NCBI RefSeq assembly: GCF_963668385.1
Contig: NZ_OY764327.1
Location: 3,196,501-3,260,500, forward strand
Direction of reading: 5' to 3'
Length of the DNA stretch: 64,000 bases
Source: an uncultured Carboxylicivirga sp.
Lineage (GTDB): Bacteria; Bacteroidota; Bacteroidia; Bacteroidales; Marinilabiliaceae
Of the stretch, positions 8,799 through 15,707 are shown piece by piece. A model generated the notes under the pieces. It did not search any database. It was not told the origin of the DNA and worked only from the letters and a program-made list of their open reading frames with translations. The position numbers and the translations under genes are program-made. Within the stretch, counting starts at the first letter, position 1, and the number at the start of each line of letters is the position of its first letter.

Positions 8799-9044
8799 TT
8801 AATTTAGGTAGTGGTTTTTAAAAAATGATCCAAACATGAGCATCTTTACCAGATTATGAACTTTCAATATATGCAGAAGTGCTATATTCATTACATTTTT
8901 TTTTTGAAAGAGTACGAATTCTTCCTTCCAGTTTTCTTTATCAAAGTCTGTAACTAAAAACCAGGAGGTGTTATTTTCTAAGAGAGGATAGATACCGATA
9001 AAATGATTGCCTTCAACTGATATAATCGAATTAACAAATATCAT
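8799..9044 (-). pseudogene. Decayed TOTE-type archaeo-eukaryotic primase/helicase fragment
   Basis: Minus-strand reading gives HFIGIYPLLENNTSWFLVTDFDKENWKEE (residues 14-42 of the frame, shown here in pieces: HFIGIYPLL, SWFLVTDFDKENW), the segment of the primase-like domain of TOTE conflict-system proteins. After a run of A near 8898-8909 the match jumps to another frame: CNEYSTSAYIESS, then a stop, then SGKDAHVWIIF, equivalent to the family's PAYIERSRSGNGAHVWIFF. So there is a frameshift, an internal stop and loss of nearly all of a protein that is normally many hundreds of residues long. It ends close to the hipB promoter, suggesting that region cut it. Confidence 0.65.
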
Positions 9045-9060
9045 GCTGTAAAGTAGTGGT

Positions 9061-9119
9061 TAATATATTAGCTATATGATAAAAATATGGCTATATTTGT
9101 CTAATATATTAGCTATATG
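9061..9119 (+). promoter_or_regulatory. hipBA promoter/operator with direct repeat
   Basis: The 18-base sequence TAATATATTAGCTATATG occurs twice, at 9061-9078 and 9102-9119, 41 bases apart; the second copy ends in the hipB start codon. Each copy has the palindromic core TAGCTA. Between them TATATTTG (9092-9099) matches the Bacteroidota -7 box TAnnTTTG, placing the transcript start about a dozen bases before hipB. The layout suggests auto-repression by HipB, possibly with HipA. I see no clear TTG -33 box. Confidence 0.6.
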
Positions 9120-9392
9120 TATTCAATTAATCCAACACCTCATGAAATTGGTAAGGAACTGGCCAAACGCCACAAAGCCTTGCGTAAACAATTAAAGTTA
9201 TCTCAATCAGTTATGGCAGAGAGATCTGGTGTCTCTTTAGGGAGCTTAAAACGTTTTGAAACTACTGGACAAATATCTTTGGAATCATTACTTAAGTTAG
9301 CTCACCTTCTTGATAGGCTGGAAGATTTTAAATTAGTTTTCCAACCCAAAGAAGACTTAGGCAATATTGAGGATCTTTTTTCGACTAAATAG
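9117..9392 (+). CDS. hipB: HipB-like XRE-family antitoxin
   Basis: 91 residues. A Cro/C1-type helix-turn-helix occupies residues about 16-66 (RKQLKLSQSVMAERSGVSLG, SLKRFETTGQISLESLLKL). The C-terminal tail is short and acidic. It lies 17 bases upstream of hipA in the same direction, the standard antitoxin-first order, and would bind both the promoter region at 9061-9119 and the toxin. The start is the ATG at 9117, which lies within an 18-base repeat; no Shine-Dalgarno sequence is visible, as is common in this phylum. Confidence 0.88.
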   Translation: MYSINPTPHEIGKELAKRHKALRKQLKLSQSVMAERSGVSLGSLKRFETTGQISLESLLKLAHLLDRLEDFKLVFQPKEDLGNIEDLFSTK

Positions 9393-9409
9393 TAGGTAAA
9401 GAAATTGTT

Positions 9410-10645
9410 ATGGAAAATATCAAAAATATTTTAGTGTCTTTGGAGCTTGAGGACCAAAGTTATGAGGTAGGGGAAACGGTAAGGGATAATCGAACAATCT
9501 ACTTTCGCTATAATGCTGATTTTTTGAAATGTGGTCTCAATATTTCACCAATTAAGCTGCCTTATAATAATGAAATCAATTCCACCGGTTCAGAACCCTT
9601 TGATGGGCTGTATGGTGTTTTTAACGATTCGTTACCTGATGGTTGGGGAAGGTTGTTGTTAGATCGTTCTCTTGCATCGAAAGATGTAAATATGCAAAAT
9701 ATAACTCCATTGGATCGCTTGGCTTACGTTGGTGATAAGGGGATGGGTGCTTTATGTTACAGACCAAAGTTTGATGAAGATGTTGCAATATCATCTGAAA
9801 TTGAACTGGATATGATAGCCCGGGAAATGGATCATATTTTAAAAGGAAGTGATTCTGATATAATTGAAGAGCTATATACTTTAGGTGGTTCTTCCGGTGG
9901 GGCACGTCCTAAAATATTTGTTGGGTATAATAATGTCACCAAAGAATTAATGCATGGTCATCAAAAACTGGCAGAAGGTTTTGAAGATTGGCTGATTAAA
10001 TTTCCATCATCGTCAGACCCTAAAGAGATTGCCAATATTGAATACGCTTACCATAAGATGGCTTTAAAAGCCGGATTGGTAATGAGCGATTGTAAACTAT
10101 TCACAGGACGCTCGGGACAAACATACTTTGGTACAAAACGCTTTGACAGAATAAAAGAGAAAAGAATTCACATGCATACTGCAAGTGGATTGATGCATGA
10201 TAATTTTAGAATGAGCACCATGGATTATGGTCATTTAATGGATTGTGCCTTTCAACTTGAAAAACATGTGAAAGCATACGAAAAAGTATTACGTCTGGCA
10301 GCTTTTAATGTGTTTGCTCATAACAGGGATGATCATAGTAAGAACTTCTCTTTTTTAATGGATGTCAAAGGTAATTGGAGTTTTGCACCTGTATATGATC
10401 TCACTTTTTCAAATTCAGCATATGGTTTTCATAGCACAATGGTTGCAGGAGAGAGTAAAAATCCGGGAAGGAAACATTTATTGGAGTTAGGCTTACATTT
10501 TGGAATAAAGAAACCGGAGCTGATATTGGAAGAAGTGCAAGATGCAGTTTCTCATTGGGACTCAATAGCTAAAGAGTGTGGCGTGTCACAAAATGCTATT
10601 ATAACGATTCAAAAGGCAATTAATGGAGTGAATAAAATTAATTAA
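9410..10645 (+). CDS. hipA: HipA-family serine/threonine kinase toxin
   Basis: 411 residues, near the E. coli HipA length of 440. The N-terminal subdomain ends with GVFNDSLPDGWGRLLLDR; the Gly-rich loop is GGSSGGARPK; WLIKFPSS is the ATP-binding strand with the Lys; the catalytic Asp308 lies in NRDDHSKN and the metal Asp330 in PVYDLTFS. All key residues are present, so the kinase looks intact. Known HipA toxins phosphorylate aminoacyl-tRNA synthetases (GltX in E. coli) and induce dormancy; the target here is not known. It converges on the integrase gene, with an inverted repeat between them. Confidence 0.9.
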   Translation: MENIKNILVSLELEDQSYEVGETVRDNRTIYFRYNADFLKCGLNISPIKLPYNNEINSTGSEPFDGLYGVFNDSLPDGWGRLLLDRSLASKDVNMQNITPLDRLAYVGDKGMGALCYRPKFDEDVAISSEIELDMIAREMDHILKGSDSDIIEELYTLGGSSGGARPKIFVGYNNVTKELMHGHQKLAEGFEDWLIKFPSSSDPKEIANIEYAYHKMALKAGLVMSDCKLFTGRSGQTYFGTKRFDRIKEKRIHMHTASGLMHDNFRMSTMDYGHLMDCAFQLEKHVKAYEKVLRLAAFNVFAHNRDDHSKNFSFLMDVKGNWSFAPVYDLTFSNSAYGFHSTMVAGESKNPGRKHLLELGLHFGIKKPELILEEVQDAVSHWDSIAKECGVSQNAIITIQKAINGVNKIN

Positions 10646-10681
10646 CGACCTTTATTAGCATGAAATTTAATTATAAGTCTT

Positions 10682-10712
10682 GAGCAAATATCGCATATCG
10701 CGATATTTGCTC
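10682..10712. repeat. Perfect inverted repeat between hipA and the integrase
   Basis: The 13-base arms GAGCAAATATCGC and GCGATATTTGCTC are separated by ATATC. It lies between the convergent ends of hipA (stop 10645) and the recombinase gene (stop 10728), so it probably serves as a two-way terminator, although no long T tract follows on either strand. Confidence 0.7.
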
Positions 10713-10727
10713 TAAGCCTATTTGTTT

Positions 10728-11942
10728 TTAATACAAATTCGCTATCTTCTCCATATTCTTACTAATCAAAGCCTCTGTCGTTCTGGCATAGCGCTGAGTC
10801 ATTTTTGTGCTGGAATGACCTAAAGTCTTTGATACAACTTCAAGAGGCATATTGTTTTCTAAAGCAACTGTAGTCGCAAAGGTATGTCTGGCTGTATGTG
10901 TTGATATAGGTTTATCTATACCGCATATAGTTCCGATTTCTTTCAAATATGCATTCATTTTTTGATTGCTCAAAACAGGTAGGACTGCATCCTTTTCAAT
11001 GAGTTCCGGTTCGTTTTTATATTTCGCCATTAGTTTTTTAGCAGCTTCAATTACGAAAATTGTACTCATCTGATCTGTTTTAGTACGTTTTTTATGAATC
11101 CAGGTAATTCTGTTACTATCTGTTGTGATGTGCTGTCTTTTTAAGGATTTGACATCAGAGAAAGCTAATCCTGTAAAGCAGCAGAAAACAAAAACATCAC
11201 GTACTTGTCTTAATCGCTCCATACTAATATCCTTATTTATTAAGGTATCCAGTTCCTCTTTTGTCAAGTAAACAGCATCAACAGGTTTTAATTTAAATTT
11301 GATGGTTGCAAAAGGATCTTTTTTCATCCAGCCGTTAGCCAAGGCAATTCTAACGATCTTCTTAAAGTTCTTCAAATACTTAATGGCGGTATTATGAGCG
11401 CATTTACGTTCGGTTTTTAGATATAGCTCATAATTACGTACGAATTGATGGTTCAGATCTTCCAAGGCCATATCTTCACGTTTATATTGCCAACGTATAA
11501 AGTCTTTGGTGTGCATATAGCAGGTTTCGTATCGTTGAATAGTATCAGGGGCGAAGTCAATACCAATAAGTTTTCTTGCATTATCATTGTGTTCCTGGAA
11601 AACTTTCAGAATAGTACGTCTGGTTTCTTTTTTACCAACCATCTTTTCTTTGAGAATTCTTGGATTAATAGGTTGGTTATCCATAGTTATAAAATTAAAA
11701 TATGATTGGATTTTTGTTCTGTGAAGTTCAATGAGCTGATTGATTTTCTCAGCTTGTTCAGAATTGCCTTTTACGAATTGTTTGGATTCATTCCACTGTT
11801 TAGGCAGAATACTTTGCTTTAAGCCATACTCGTCTCTTTCCTTGTTGATAATGATTCGAACGAAGATTGGAGCTTCTCCGTTTTTAAGTAATTTTGTCTT
11901 CTTGATAAAGAAGTTGATTTTGATGGTCTCAAGTCCACTCAT
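10728..11942 (-). CDS. Tyrosine recombinase/integrase
   Basis: 404 residues. An N-terminal arm-binding domain (residues about 5-90), a SAM-like core-binding domain (about 105-205) and a C-terminal catalytic domain (about 220-404). Catalytic boxes: HTARHTFAT (His-x-x-Arg), LGHSSTKMTQRYART (His and nucleophile Tyr). The first-Arg region reads TGLAFSDVKSL, so the usual Arg of box I is Ala; Bacteroides IntDOT also lacks this Arg. This is the recombinase type carried by mobilizable and conjugative elements of Bacteroidota. It lies about 250 bases from tRNA-Ser, a common integration target, and next to hipBA. Confidence 0.9.
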   Translation of the reverse strand: MSGLETIKINFFIKKTKLLKNGEAPIFVRIIINKERDEYGLKQSILPKQWNESKQFVKGNSEQAEKINQLIELHRTKIQSYFNFITMDNQPINPRILKEKMVGKKETRRTILKVFQEHNDNARKLIGIDFAPDTIQRYETCYMHTKDFIRWQYKREDMALEDLNHQFVRNYELYLKTERKCAHNTAIKYLKNFKKIVRIALANGWMKKDPFATIKFKLKPVDAVYLTKEELDTLINKDISMERLRQVRDVFVFCCFTGLAFSDVKSLKRQHITTDSNRITWIHKKRTKTDQMSTIFVIEAAKKLMAKYKNEPELIEKDAVLPVLSNQKMNAYLKEIGTICGIDKPISTHTARHTFATTVALENNMPLEVVSKTLGHSSTKMTQRYARTTEALISKNMEKIANLY

Positions 11943-12038
11943 AATAATAAATTTTTGATGTTAAAATTATTTTTATGAGTTCATTTTGTTGCAATCTAAA
12001 ACCGAGCAATACAGCGTAATACAGAGCTTTTTTAACCG

Positions 12039-12081
12039 TTTCTGGTGGACTAAAATGAGGACTTTTTTAGTCCACCAGAAA
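12039..12081. repeat. 17-base perfect inverted repeat upstream of the integrase
   Basis: TTTCTGGTGGACTAAAA at 12039-12055 is repeated in inverse at 12065-12081, with a 9-base spacer. It lies between the integrase start and the tRNA-Ser terminator. It could be a recombinase or regulator binding site, or an element border structure. A further ATCCACCGAAA follows as a partial repeat. Confidence 0.75.
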
Positions 12082-12132
12082 TCCACCGAAAAACTGCGTT
12101 TTTTTGCTTCTTTTTGCAAAATATTGCGCATT

Positions 12133-12166
12133 AAAAAAACCTGTAAGTGTTGACTTACAGGTTTTT
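12133..12166 (-). terminator. Terminator of the tRNA operon
   Basis: 10-bp perfect stem ACCTGTAAGT/ACTTACAGGT with a 4-base loop. On the minus strand it is followed by a run of T. It lies just beyond the 3' end of tRNA-Ser, the last gene of the tRNA transcript. A T run is also present on the plus strand. Confidence 0.85.
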
Positions 12167-12190
12167 ACTTTAAATTGCTTTCGCTTTCAG

Positions 12191-12275
12191 CGGAGAGAGA
12201 GGGATTCGAACCCCCGGTACCTCGCGGTACAACGGTTTTCAAGACCGCCGCATTCGACCACTCTGCCATCTCTCC
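12191..12275 (-). tRNA. tRNA-Ser (UGA)
   Basis: Minus-strand cloverleaf with acceptor stem GGAGAGA/TCTCTCC, anticodon loop CTTGAAA (anticodon TGA), a long variable arm (TTGTACCGCGAGGTACC) and T arm GGGGGTTCGAATCCC. No encoded CCA. It is the last gene of the tRNA run, nearest to the integrase. Confidence 0.95.
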
Positions 12276-12357
12276 AAGTCGATATACGTGAAGTGCATTG
12301 CTGCACTTGTTGTTACAATTTTACTATAAATGAATCATCTCTTTTGATGATTATTGG

Positions 12358-12432
12358 TGGGCGATGAGGGAGTCGAACCCCCGACCCCTTGGGTGTAAAC
12401 CAAGTGCTCTAAACCAACTGAGCTAATCGCCC
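12358..12432 (-). tRNA. tRNA-Val (UAC), copy 4 in transcript order
   Basis: Acceptor GGGCGAT/ATCGCCC with discriminator A, anticodon stem-loop CTTGG-TTTACAC-CCAAG (anticodon TAC), T arm GGGGGTTCGACTCCC. No encoded CCA. Same sequence as the three other Val copies. Confidence 0.95.
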
Positions 12433-12486
12433 TGAAATATTTTAGGTTATTTTGTATTAAACCTCACAATCCGTTTGACTGTTAAG

Positions 12487-12561
12487 TGGGCGATGAGGGA
12501 GTCGAACCCCCGACCCCTTGGGTGTAAACCAAGTGCTCTAAACCAACTGAGCTAATCGCCC
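12487..12561 (-). tRNA. tRNA-Val (UAC), copy 3
   Basis: Same 75-base sequence and anticodon TAC as its neighbours; it starts 129 bases from the copy at 12358. Confidence 0.95.
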
Positions 12562-12616
12562 TGAAATATTTTCAGGTCATTTTGTATAAAATCTCACAAT
12601 CCGTTTGATTGTTGAG

Positions 12617-12691
12617 TGGGCGATGAGGGAGTCGAACCCCCGACCCCTTGGGTGTAAACCAAGTGCTCTAAACCAACTGAGCTAATCGCCC
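12617..12691 (-). tRNA. tRNA-Val (UAC), copy 2
   Basis: Same 75-base sequence and anticodon TAC; 130 bases from the next copy, with an almost identical spacer. Confidence 0.95.
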
Positions 12692-12746
12692 TGAAATATT
12701 TTCAGGTCATTTTGTATTAAACCTCACAATCCGTTTGATTGTTGAG

Positions 12747-12821
12747 TGGGCGATGAGGGAGTCGAACCCCCGACCCCTTGGGTGTAAACCAAGTGCTCTA
12801 AACCAACTGAGCTAATCGCCC
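12747..12821 (-). tRNA. tRNA-Val (UAC), copy 1
   Basis: Same 75-base sequence and anticodon TAC; first gene of the tRNA transcript, about 22 bases after the predicted transcription start. Confidence 0.95.
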
Positions 12822-12849
12822 TATTCAAGATCTCTCCTGAAAAGCGATG

Positions 12850-12880
12850 CAAAAATAGATCTCTTTTTCGTTACCTCCAA
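12850..12880 (-). promoter_or_regulatory. Promoter of the tRNA-Val/tRNA-Ser operon
   Basis: On the minus strand there is TTG (12878-12880), a 20-base spacer and TATTTTTG (12850-12857), a full match to the Bacteroidota primary sigma factor pattern TTG-N19-21-TAnnTTTG. The start would fall near 12843, about 22 bases before the first tRNA-Val. Confidence 0.75.
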
Positions 12881-12883
12881 ATA

Positions 12884-14188
12884 TTATTTTAATTTTTCTA
12901 ACGTGTCAGCAACAATAAAAGTGCTTCCTCCAATGAATATCAAATCATTAGGATCTGCAATTTTTTTTGCTTTTTCTAAAGCAAGGTATGGTGTTTTATA
13001 ACAATTACCTTCGAGTTGATGATTTTTTGCAATTATTTGAAGATTTTCTGCAGACATACTTCGGGGAATGGCTGCTCTAGTAAAGTAATAAATACCATCT
13101 TTCGGAAGCTGAGATAATACTTTTGCGTGATCTTTATCATCGACCATACCAATGATAAAATGAAGAGCTTTATAAGCTGTATTTTTAATTTGTTCAACTA
13201 TGTAACTAATTCCATCAGCATTATGACCAGTATCGCAAATAATTCTGGGATTATAACCAAGAGTTTGCCATCTTCCCAACAAGCCAGTATTCCCAACAAC
13301 AAGTTCCAGACCTTGGTAAATGTCTTCTTTCGAAATCAAAATTCCTTTTTGTTGCAGTGTTTCAATGGTACACAAAACGGTAACAATATTCTTTCGTTGA
13401 TAGTTGCCTAATAAGTCCAATTTTAGATCAGGAAAGAGTATTTCATTATTATTTGAGATCTGGAATATTTGTTTCTCATCAATACTAATTGTTGAGTATG
13501 GAGCTTGCAATTGTTGGTCAGCAAAAATTATAGGAGCATTCTTTGATTTTGCTATGTCAACAAAAACTGGTGTGGTGTCTTCTTGTGTTTGTCCAATAAT
13601 TACAGGAACATTTTCTTTTATGATGCCGGCTTTTTCTATCGCAACCTTGTCAAGGCTGTCTCCTAAAAAAGCAGTGTGATCCAACCCAATATTGGTAATA
13701 ACCGAAACTTCTGGGAATATAATATTGGTTGAATCTAATCGACCTCCCATACCAACTTCAATTACTGCAATATCAACTTTTTCTTTATCGAAATAATTAA
13801 AAGCCATGGCCACTGTCATTTCAAAAAACGAAGGTTCTAATTTATTTATGATGTATTGATGATCTTCGACAAAATCTATTACTGCCTGTTCCGATATCAT
13901 TTCACCATTTACTTTTATCCGTTCTCTGAAATCGATAAGATGTGGTGATGTATATAACCCGGTTTTGTAACCTGCTTGATGAAGAACCGAAGCCAGGCAG
14001 TGCGAAACAGATCCTTTCCCATTTGTTCCGGCAACATGTATTGTTTTAAAATTTTTGTGTGGATGCTTAAAATATTTGTCCAATTCATTGGTGGTGTAAA
14101 GATCTGCTTTATAAGCAGCTTTACCTACTCTTTGATACATCGGAAGTTGACCAAATAAATAATCCAATGTCTCTTTATAACTCTTCAT
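12884..14188 (-). CDS. folC: Bifunctional dihydrofolate/folylpolyglutamate synthase
   Basis: 434 residues, the usual FolC length. Mur-ligase fold: P-loop AGTNGKGSVSHCLASVLHQ (residues about 54-72), followed by TGLYTSPHLIDFRERI, the folate-site signature, then VIEVGMGGRLDSTN and TNIGLDHTAFLGDS; the C-terminal domain has ICDTGHNADGI. It adds Glu to dihydropteroate and to folates with ATP in the cytosol. It stands alone on this strand, divergent from the PhoH-type gene and upstream of the tRNA operon, whose promoter overlaps the region just past its stop. Confidence 0.95.
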   Translation of the reverse strand: MKSYKETLDYLFGQLPMYQRVGKAAYKADLYTTNELDKYFKHPHKNFKTIHVAGTNGKGSVSHCLASVLHQAGYKTGLYTSPHLIDFRERIKVNGEMISEQAVIDFVEDHQYIINKLEPSFFEMTVAMAFNYFDKEKVDIAVIEVGMGGRLDSTNIIFPEVSVITNIGLDHTAFLGDSLDKVAIEKAGIIKENVPVIIGQTQEDTTPVFVDIAKSKNAPIIFADQQLQAPYSTISIDEKQIFQISNNNEILFPDLKLDLLGNYQRKNIVTVLCTIETLQQKGILISKEDIYQGLELVVGNTGLLGRWQTLGYNPRIICDTGHNADGISYIVEQIKNTAYKALHFIIGMVDDKDHAKVLSQLPKDGIYYFTRAAIPRSMSAENLQIIAKNHQLEGNCYKTPYLALEKAKKIADPNDLIFIGGSTFIVADTLEKLK

Positions 14189-14270
14189 CTTTCGTCAAAA
14201 TTAATATATGGTAAATGTATATTGGAACGAAATTTCATTATCTTTAATAGCAACAGAAAACCCTTAATTT

Positions 14271-15590
14271 ATGGCTAAAAAAATATTTATTCTCGACACC
14301 AATGTTCTTTTACACGACCACAAATGTATATACAACTTAGAGGAAAATGATATAATCATTCCAATAGTTGTTTTAGAAGAGTTAGATAAATTTAAAAAAG
14401 GTAACGATTTAATTAATTTTCAGGCTCGTGAGTTCGCTCGCGAAATGGATAAGATAGCCGGCGAAAAATTATTTAAGGATGGTGTTTCATTAGGTAAAGG
14501 ATTAGGTAAGCTATTTGTTGCCACAGGAAAACCTCTTCCAGAAGAGATGAAAGATTCGTTTAGCGAAAATACGGCCGATCATCGGATTCTTGCAATTGCC
14601 CTTCATATTAAATCGAAGTTTCCTCGTCGTCAATCTATTTTAATAACCAAGGATATCAACTTGCGATTAAAAGCTAAATCATTAGGTTTGATATCTGAAG
14701 ATTATGAAAATGATAAAGTTAAGGATATTGATATATTGAATAATGGGGTGGAGATTCATGAAGATTTTGATAAAAAACTGATTGAGGCCCTATATACTCA
14801 TCCGGGTATTCCCGAAAGTGAATTTCCTGCAAATGAAGATCTGCCACCTAATCAATACTTTGTTCTTCGAAATGGGAACCAAAGTGTATTAGCATTTCAT
14901 GATAAAACATCGGGATTGATCAAGCGAGTTGAAAAAAACACAGCATATGGTATTGAGCCCCGAAATGCCGAACAAACCTTTTCGTTGGATGCGCTCCTTA
15001 ATCCCGATATTAAGTTGGTTTCATTAACAGGTAAAGCCGGAACCGGAAAAACTTTGTTGGCTTTAGCGGCAGCTTTGCAGCAATTTCAGATGTATAACCA
15101 GATATTGTTGGCACGTCCGATTGTGCCTTTAGCGAATCGTGATTTGGGTTTTTTACCTGGCGATGTAAATGAAAAAATTGGCCCTTATATGCAACCCTTG
15201 TTCGATAACCTTGGCGTGATAAAAAGTCGGTTTAAGCCTACCAGTAAAGAGGTGAATAGGGTTGACGAAATGGTGAAAAATGAACAGTTGGTAATTACGC
15301 CATTGGCTTATATAAGGGGGCGTAGTTTGTCGGATGCTTATTTTATTATTGATGAAGCGCAAAACTTAACTCCACACGAAGTAAAAACTATTATTACGAG
15401 AGCAGGAGAGGGTACAAAGCTTATTTTTACAGGTGACGTTCAACAAATTGATTCTCCTTATTTGGATATGCAATCCAATGGTTTAGCATATATGACTGAC
15501 AAAATGCGCGGACAAGAGTTGTTTGCACATATTAATCTGGTTAAAGGCGAAAGAAGTTATTTAGCCGAATTAGCCTCAAACTTGTTGTAA
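14271..15590 (+). CDS. PIN domain-PhoH family ATPase
   Basis: 439 residues. The N-terminal PIN ribonuclease domain (about 1-150) begins KKIFILDTNVLLHD, with acidic residues in VVLEELDKF and TADHRILAIAL. The C-terminal PhoH ATPase domain (about 240-439) has Walker A LTGKAGTGKTLL near residue 254 and Walker B AYFIIDEAQNLTPHE, then TGDVQQID. PIN-PhoH fusions are thought to unwind and cut RNA. The gene is separated from mtaB by a terminator at 15616-15648, so it is a single-gene unit. Confidence 0.92.
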   Translation: MAKKIFILDTNVLLHDHKCIYNLEENDIIIPIVVLEELDKFKKGNDLINFQAREFAREMDKIAGEKLFKDGVSLGKGLGKLFVATGKPLPEEMKDSFSENTADHRILAIALHIKSKFPRRQSILITKDINLRLKAKSLGLISEDYENDKVKDIDILNNGVEIHEDFDKKLIEALYTHPGIPESEFPANEDLPPNQYFVLRNGNQSVLAFHDKTSGLIKRVEKNTAYGIEPRNAEQTFSLDALLNPDIKLVSLTGKAGTGKTLLALAAALQQFQMYNQILLARPIVPLANRDLGFLPGDVNEKIGPYMQPLFDNLGVIKSRFKPTSKEVNRVDEMVKNEQLVITPLAYIRGRSLSDAYFIIDEAQNLTPHEVKTIITRAGEGTKLIFTGDVQQIDSPYLDMQSNGLAYMTDKMRGQELFAHINLVKGERSYLAELASNLL

Positions 15591-15615
15591 TTAGAAATAA
15601 ATTAGATTGTAATGG

Positions 15616-15648
15616 CCCGTTCTTAACATTTCTTAAGGGCGGGTTTTT
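15616..15648 (+). terminator. Terminator after the PhoH-type gene
   Basis: Stem CCCGTTCTTAA/TTAAGGGCGGG (two G-U pairs) with a 6-7-base loop, followed by five T; 26 bases after the stop. Confidence 0.8.
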
Positions 15649-15681
15649 GCATTTATATCCTATTAATAGCTTACTTTTTCA

Positions 15682-15689
15682 TAATTTTG
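15682..15689 (+). promoter_or_regulatory. -7 box for the mtaB operon
   Basis: TAATTTTG matches TAnnTTTG. It overlaps the upstream in-frame TTG at 15687, so that codon cannot be the translation start; the ATG at 15708 is about 12 bases after the expected transcript start. Confidence 0.55.
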
Positions 15690-15707
15690 CCGTCTAAAGT
15701 TAGGCAG

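Larger units (their letters stand above)
12358..12821 (-). repeat. Four-unit tandem repeat of tRNA-Val plus spacer (period 129-130)
   Basis: Each unit is a 75-base tRNA plus a 54-55-base spacer. The three spacers share CTCACAATCCGTTTGA and CTGAAATATTTT and differ at only a few positions; the spacer nearest tRNA-Ser differs most. This points to tandem duplication of the whole unit. Confidence 0.9.

Noticed and set aside
12104..12367. 87-codon plus-strand frame across the tRNA-Ser region
   Set aside because: It reads antisense through tRNA-Ser and the terminator; a by-product of RNA gene sequence.
12358..12821. CRISPR-like array (regular 130-base spacing)
   Set aside because: The repeating unit is a 75-base tRNA with conserved, not unique, spacers.
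15687..15707. TTG start for mtaB
   Set aside because: The TTG is part of the -7 box TAATTTTG; family alignment fits the ATG at 15708.
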